Origin: Bacteroidota bacterium
GTDB lineage: Bacteria; Bacteroidota; Bacteroidia; Cytophagales; Cyclobacteriaceae
Length of the DNA: 64,000 nt
Reading direction: 5' to 3'
NCBI GenBank assembly: GCA_023417785.1
Contig: JAEZEH010000077.1
Coordinates: 1-64,000 of the forward strand
The translations under genes were made by a program, and so were the position numbers. Below are positions 61,015 through 64,000 of the stretch, piece after piece; the stretch's first letter is position 1; each line of letters opens with the position of its first letter. A model generated the notes under the pieces. The model saw only the letters and a list, made by a program, of their open reading frames with translations, had not been told where the DNA came from and made no database searches.

Positions 61015-62010
61015 ATGAAGATCACCTTTTTCAGTACCCAGCCATACGACAAAAAATCATTTGAAGAACATAATAGGAACTACGCGTTCAACATCAAGTT
61101 TCTGGAAGTTCAACTGAACGAACAAACAGCATCCCTTGCCGGAGGCGCCGACGCCGTTTGTGCTTTCGTGAACGACAGGATCAATGCCACCATAATTAAG
61201 CAGCTAACCGAAGCCGGTGTTGGGGTGCTGGCGTTGCGTTGCGCGGGCTTTAACAACGTCGACCTTGCAGCGGCGAAGGAATTTGAACTTAAAGTGGTGC
61301 GGGTCCCGGCGTATTCACCCAACGCAGTCGCCGAACATGCGTTGGCAATGATTATGACTCTGAACCGAAAAACACACAAAGCCTACAATCGCATACGCGA
61401 ACAGAATTTTTCCCTGAATGGATTGCTTGGTTTCGACCTATATGGAAAAACCGTAGGCGTAATCGGTACGGGGAACATTGGAATGGTCTTCTGCCGCATC
61501 ATGCTGGGCTTCGGTTGCAAGGTTGCGGCATTCGACATCCATGAGAATATGGAACTGACTAAGCAAGGTGTTCAATATCTACCGTTGGAAGACCTGTTTG
61601 CCCAATCCAATATCATTTCACTTCATTGTCCGCTCAACGATCACACGCGCTATATCATCAATAAGGATTCAATCGAAAGCATGCAAAACAACGTTATGCT
61701 GATCAACACCAGCCGCGGCGGACTTATCGACACAAAAGCCGTTGTTAAAGGACTGAAATCAGGAAAGATCGGATCGCTGGGAATTGATGTATATGAACAG
61801 GAGGAAAACCTTTTCTTCCGCGATCTTTCCGAAACAATTATTGAGGACGACGTTATTTCACGCTTGAGCAGCTTCCCCAACGTACTCATCACCGCTCACC
61901 AGGGATTCTTTACGCGTGAAGCGCTTGATGAGATTGCCGAGACAACGCTGTCAAATCTGAAGGCGTTCTCCAAAAACGAATCCCTCGAAAACGAAGTAAG
62001 CCTGAAATAG
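61015..62010 (+). CDS. ldhA: D-lactate dehydrogenase-type 2-hydroxyacid dehydrogenase
   Basis: The enzyme should interconvert pyruvate and D-lactate with NADH. The 331-residue product has the D-LDH opening MKITFFSTQPYDKKSFEEHN, the substrate loop LRCAGFNNVDL, the Rossmann motif VGVIGTGNIGMVFCRIMLGFG, the NTSRGGLIDT segment carrying the catalytic Arg, and a closing TAHQGFFTREALDEIA with the catalytic His. This pattern is closer to fermentative LdhA than to other D-2-hydroxyacid dehydrogenases. It follows a terminator, so it is transcribed separately from nrdA. Confidence 0.9.
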   Translation: MKITFFSTQPYDKKSFEEHNRNYAFNIKFLEVQLNEQTASLAGGADAVCAFVNDRINATIIKQLTEAGVGVLALRCAGFNNVDLAAAKEFELKVVRVPAYSPNAVAEHALAMIMTLNRKTHKAYNRIREQNFSLNGLLGFDLYGKTVGVIGTGNIGMVFCRIMLGFGCKVAAFDIHENMELTKQGVQYLPLEDLFAQSNIISLHCPLNDHTRYIINKDSIESMQNNVMLINTSRGGLIDTKAVVKGLKSGKIGSLGIDVYEQEENLFFRDLSETIIEDDVISRLSSFPNVLITAHQGFFTREALDEIAETTLSNLKAFSKNESLENEVSLK

Positions 62011-62016
62011 ACTATG

Positions 62017-62662
62017 TTATTCGGCCGATAAGCATTTACGCTTGAGGTTACGAATACCTTTTTTTACAGCCTTTTGCAAAGCCAGTCCGGTCGAACCTGC
62101 ATTGATTTGATATTCTCCTTGATTTCTTTCACGAAAAGCTATCGGACTGATATTCGTTTTCGTGATCGACCTATAAACCGCCTTCGGATTCGCGGTTGAA
62201 ACAATACTAATCAGAATCGAAACAGACGTGTTGCTGTCATTGGCTTCCTGGGGTACATAATCTTTAGCCGGCGGTCCGAATCGATTCATCACCTGAAAGG
62301 GGGTTATGTAATCGAACACAGCCCCTGGACGGCTTTCCATCACATCAACAATGAGAAGAAAAGGTATGCCTTCCGCATTTAACTTTGTCATGAAAGCCGC
62401 ATCACTACGGATGATACCCTTCGAAGCAAGATTCCATTCCTCCCGGGGGTAGTACAACGGATTCGCCTCGCTCTGTGATAATTCGTTTTCTAATAACTCC
62501 ATAAAGCCTTTCTGAATGGCTCGCGCTAAGGTCTCTTATTTCGGGAACTAACAAAGTGGCTTTGCGAATATTGTCGTTACACGGAACACGAGCATCATGC
62601 CGGGAAGATATACAACTCTGAAGAAGCACGATAAGCCGGATAAGCCATGCCGGTCTGATCAT
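62017..62662 (-). pseudogene. Lipoprotein gene with a single-base frameshift
   Basis: Two minus-strand frames join into one likely gene. The first starts at ATG 62662 with a lipoprotein signal (MIRPAWLIRLIVLLQSC, lipobox Cys17) and continues to about residue 53 (DLSASHSE); the second picks up near 62509 as GFMELLENELSQ and runs to the stop at 62017. The span is 646 nt, one base more than a whole number of codons. Dropping one A from the AAA near 62510 would give a smooth SHSEGFMELL junction and a protein of about 214 residues. The cause may be a true mutation or a sequencing error. I do not recognise the family. The second frame alone (from ATG 62502) would lack a signal. Confidence 0.65.
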
Positions 62663-62735
62663 GTTGATCGCGATTTTCGTTAACACACAACTCCCTCACT
62701 CAAAACTATCCAACAACAATTATCCTGCCACACGA

Positions 62736-64000
62736 TCAAAATTGGAAGTAAATGAATGGCTGGACCTCTGCCGACTTTGTTTGGATAACTAATACAATAA
62801 CGGCAACGATACACAGCGCCTTGGCATACAAGGGCATTTCAATTATCCTCTCCCTGACCTGTTCAGTAATTGAATCCGGAACGAAGTGAAGCGCGTATCC
62901 GACGAGCATCAACGTAAAAACGAGAGAATACCCTGAAACAAACTCCCAGAAAATGGAAGCGTTAAAATTCAGGAAAATCTGCGACAACATGAGCGAAACC
63001 GTCTCCAGATTGGCCGCCCTGAAAAATATCCAGCAGAGGCAAACGAAGTGAAACGTAATGAGGGCACTTACTACGCGTACAAACGGACCGGTAAATCTGA
63101 AGCCGATTTTTTCCGAGAAAATCTTGTGGAAAGCCAGTGCGGCGCCATGCAAGCCACCCCAGATAACAAAACGCCATGACGCCCCGTGCCACAGACCTCC
63201 CAGGAGCATTGTTATCATCAGATTTATATACGTTCTGACTTTTCCTTTGCGATTTCCTCCGAGTGAAATATATAAATAGTCGCGGAGCCAGGTTGACAAC
63301 GAAATATGCCACCGTCGCCAGAACTCCGATATATTAACTGACTGATAGGGTGAATTGAAATTGGGTGCAAAATGAAATCCAAGCAACAACGCGATACCTA
63401 TTGCCATATCGGAATAGCCAGAGAAATCGCAGTAGATCTGCAACGCATAACCGTACACGGCGAGGAGATTTTCCAACCCGGTATACAACGCAGGTGCGTC
63501 GAAAATGCGGTCAACAAAATTGATGCTTATATAGTCGGAAATGACGGCTTTCTTAAAGAGTCCGGTCGCAATAAGGAACACGCCCCGGCCGAGCATTTCG
63601 TCGGTCACAACGGTGGGCTTATGGATCTGAGGAAGAAAATCCGCCGCCCTTACGATTGGTCCCGCCACTAACTGGGGAAAGAATGAGAGGTAAAACGCAT
63701 AGTCAAGGATGCTATCTACCGGTTTGAGGTTTCTCCGGTATACATCAATGGTGTAGCTCAGAGACTGAAACGTAAAGAATGAAATGCCAACAGGAAGGAA
63801 AATGTCAATCGGCTCGTATTCTCTTCCGGTCAGACCGAAAATAGAATCGTAAAAAAAATTCGTATACTTGAAATAGCCCAGTATGCCCAGATTGGCAACA
63901 AGGCTTAGAATAAGAAAGAGCTTTCGTTTTGCCTTTTCTTCAGTAACGTGAATAAGCCGCGCGAGATTGAAGTCAACCGCGGTTGCAACGAGTAGAAGGA
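62736..64000 (-). CDS. MBOAT-family membrane O-acyltransferase (AlgI/DltB-like), 5' end outside window
   Basis: The frame stays open to the window edge (from 63998), so the N-terminus is missing; the GTG at 63668 is internal. At least 420 residues are seen with many membrane helices. Family segments are GISFFTFQSLSYTIDVYR, SFFPQLVAGPIVRA, CDFSGYSDMAIGIALLLGF and GGLWHGASWRFVIWG with the active-site His. Members transfer acyl groups to secreted polysaccharides (alginate AlgI, teichoic acid DltB). The usual partner, an SGNH-like or AlgJ-type protein, is not in view; the downstream lipoprotein is not a known partner. The acceptor is unknown. Confidence 0.93.
   Translation of the reverse strand, partial: LLLVATAVDFNLARLIHVTEEKAKRKLFLILSLVANLGILGYFKYTNFFYDSIFGLTGREYEPIDIFLPVGISFFTFQSLSYTIDVYRRNLKPVDSILDYAFYLSFFPQLVAGPIVRAADFLPQIHKPTVVTDEMLGRGVFLIATGLFKKAVISDYISINFVDRIFDAPALYTGLENLLAVYGYALQIYCDFSGYSDMAIGIALLLGFHFAPNFNSPYQSVNISEFWRRWHISLSTWLRDYLYISLGGNRKGKVRTYINLMITMLLGGLWHGASWRFVIWGGLHGAALAFHKIFSEKIGFRFTGPFVRVVSALITFHFVCLCWIFFRAANLETVSLMLSQIFLNFNASIFWEFVSGYSLVFTLMLVGYALHFVPDSITEQVRERIIEMPLYAKALCIVAVIVLVIQTKSAEVQPFIYFQF

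Noticed and set aside
1..64000. tRNA, rRNA, CRISPR arrays, riboswitches, insertion sequences, phage genes
   Set aside because: I looked for cloverleaf-like sequence, regularly spaced direct repeats, transposase or integrase motifs and terminal inverted repeats and found none I can support. The TPR repeat is coding, not CRISPR.

Overview
This window looks like chromosomal DNA of a Bacteroidota bacterium, most probably of the Cytophagales/Chryseolinea-like branch (inference from protein character; no rRNA gene is present to settle it). The signs are: type IX secretion genes (porU, porV, sprA), the gliding lipoprotein gene gldH, a GWxTD-domain protein, an Lnb-type (DUF4105) protein, a Cys-tailed RicT, an AccD without zinc-finger cysteines, and many promoters with the Bacteroidota -7 box TAnnTTTG and few Shine-Dalgarno sites. 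Gene density is high. I see no tRNA, rRNA, CRISPR array, prophage or insertion sequence.

Layout. 1-6.3 kb (+): the 3' end of pssA, then porU, porV and a catalytically dead M16 protein. 6.3-9.3 kb (-): purD-ricT-gldH, probably one operon. 9.4-11.6 kb (-): recQ, divergent from kdsD-manC (+), followed by ruvA, the 7.3-kb sprA, gcvH, lipA and a small unknown gene (to 23.8 kb). 24-28.5 kb (-): deoC-gapN-acyP-beta-CASP nuclease and a small basic secreted protein. 28.5-33 kb: an intergenic stretch with a possible small RNA, then a giant secreted TPR protein with an exact 714-bp (7-TPR) higher-order repeat. 33.1-39.6 kb: a methyltransferase (-), then GWxTD protein, rsmI, a SuhB-like phosphatase and a secreted M16 protease (+). 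39.7-44.7 kb: an FtsX/MacB-type permease with a candidate sigma-54 site and upstream palindrome, a 55-residue Cys-rich membrane peptide, a radical SAM/SPASM enzyme and an Lnb candidate. 44.7-50.5 kb (-): sucA-sucB-lpd. 50.7-55.2 kb (+): rpsP-rimM-trmD-rplS, class I fba, accD. 55.2-57 kb (-): hemE, rplU-rpmA. 57-62 kb (+): a DnaA-box array followed by nrdB-nrdA, then ldhA. 62-64 kb (-): a frameshifted lipoprotein gene and an MBOAT acyltransferase gene cut by the window edge.

How genes work together. PorU, PorV and SprA are the cell-surface sortase, its shuttle partner and the outer-membrane translocon of type IX secretion. GcvH and SucB are lipoylated proteins, LipA makes lipoyl groups and Lpd reoxidises them. 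DeoC, GapN and AcyP form a coherent set around glyceraldehyde 3-phosphate and acyl phosphates. KdsD and ManC supply surface sugars. GldH and the damaged lipoprotein are potential substrates of Lnb. Most content is core housekeeping. The least explained signals are the TPR super-repeat, the helically phased DnaA boxes before nrdB, the possible small RNA near 28.6 kb, the dead M16 protein beside porV, the permease control region and the frameshifted lipoprotein.
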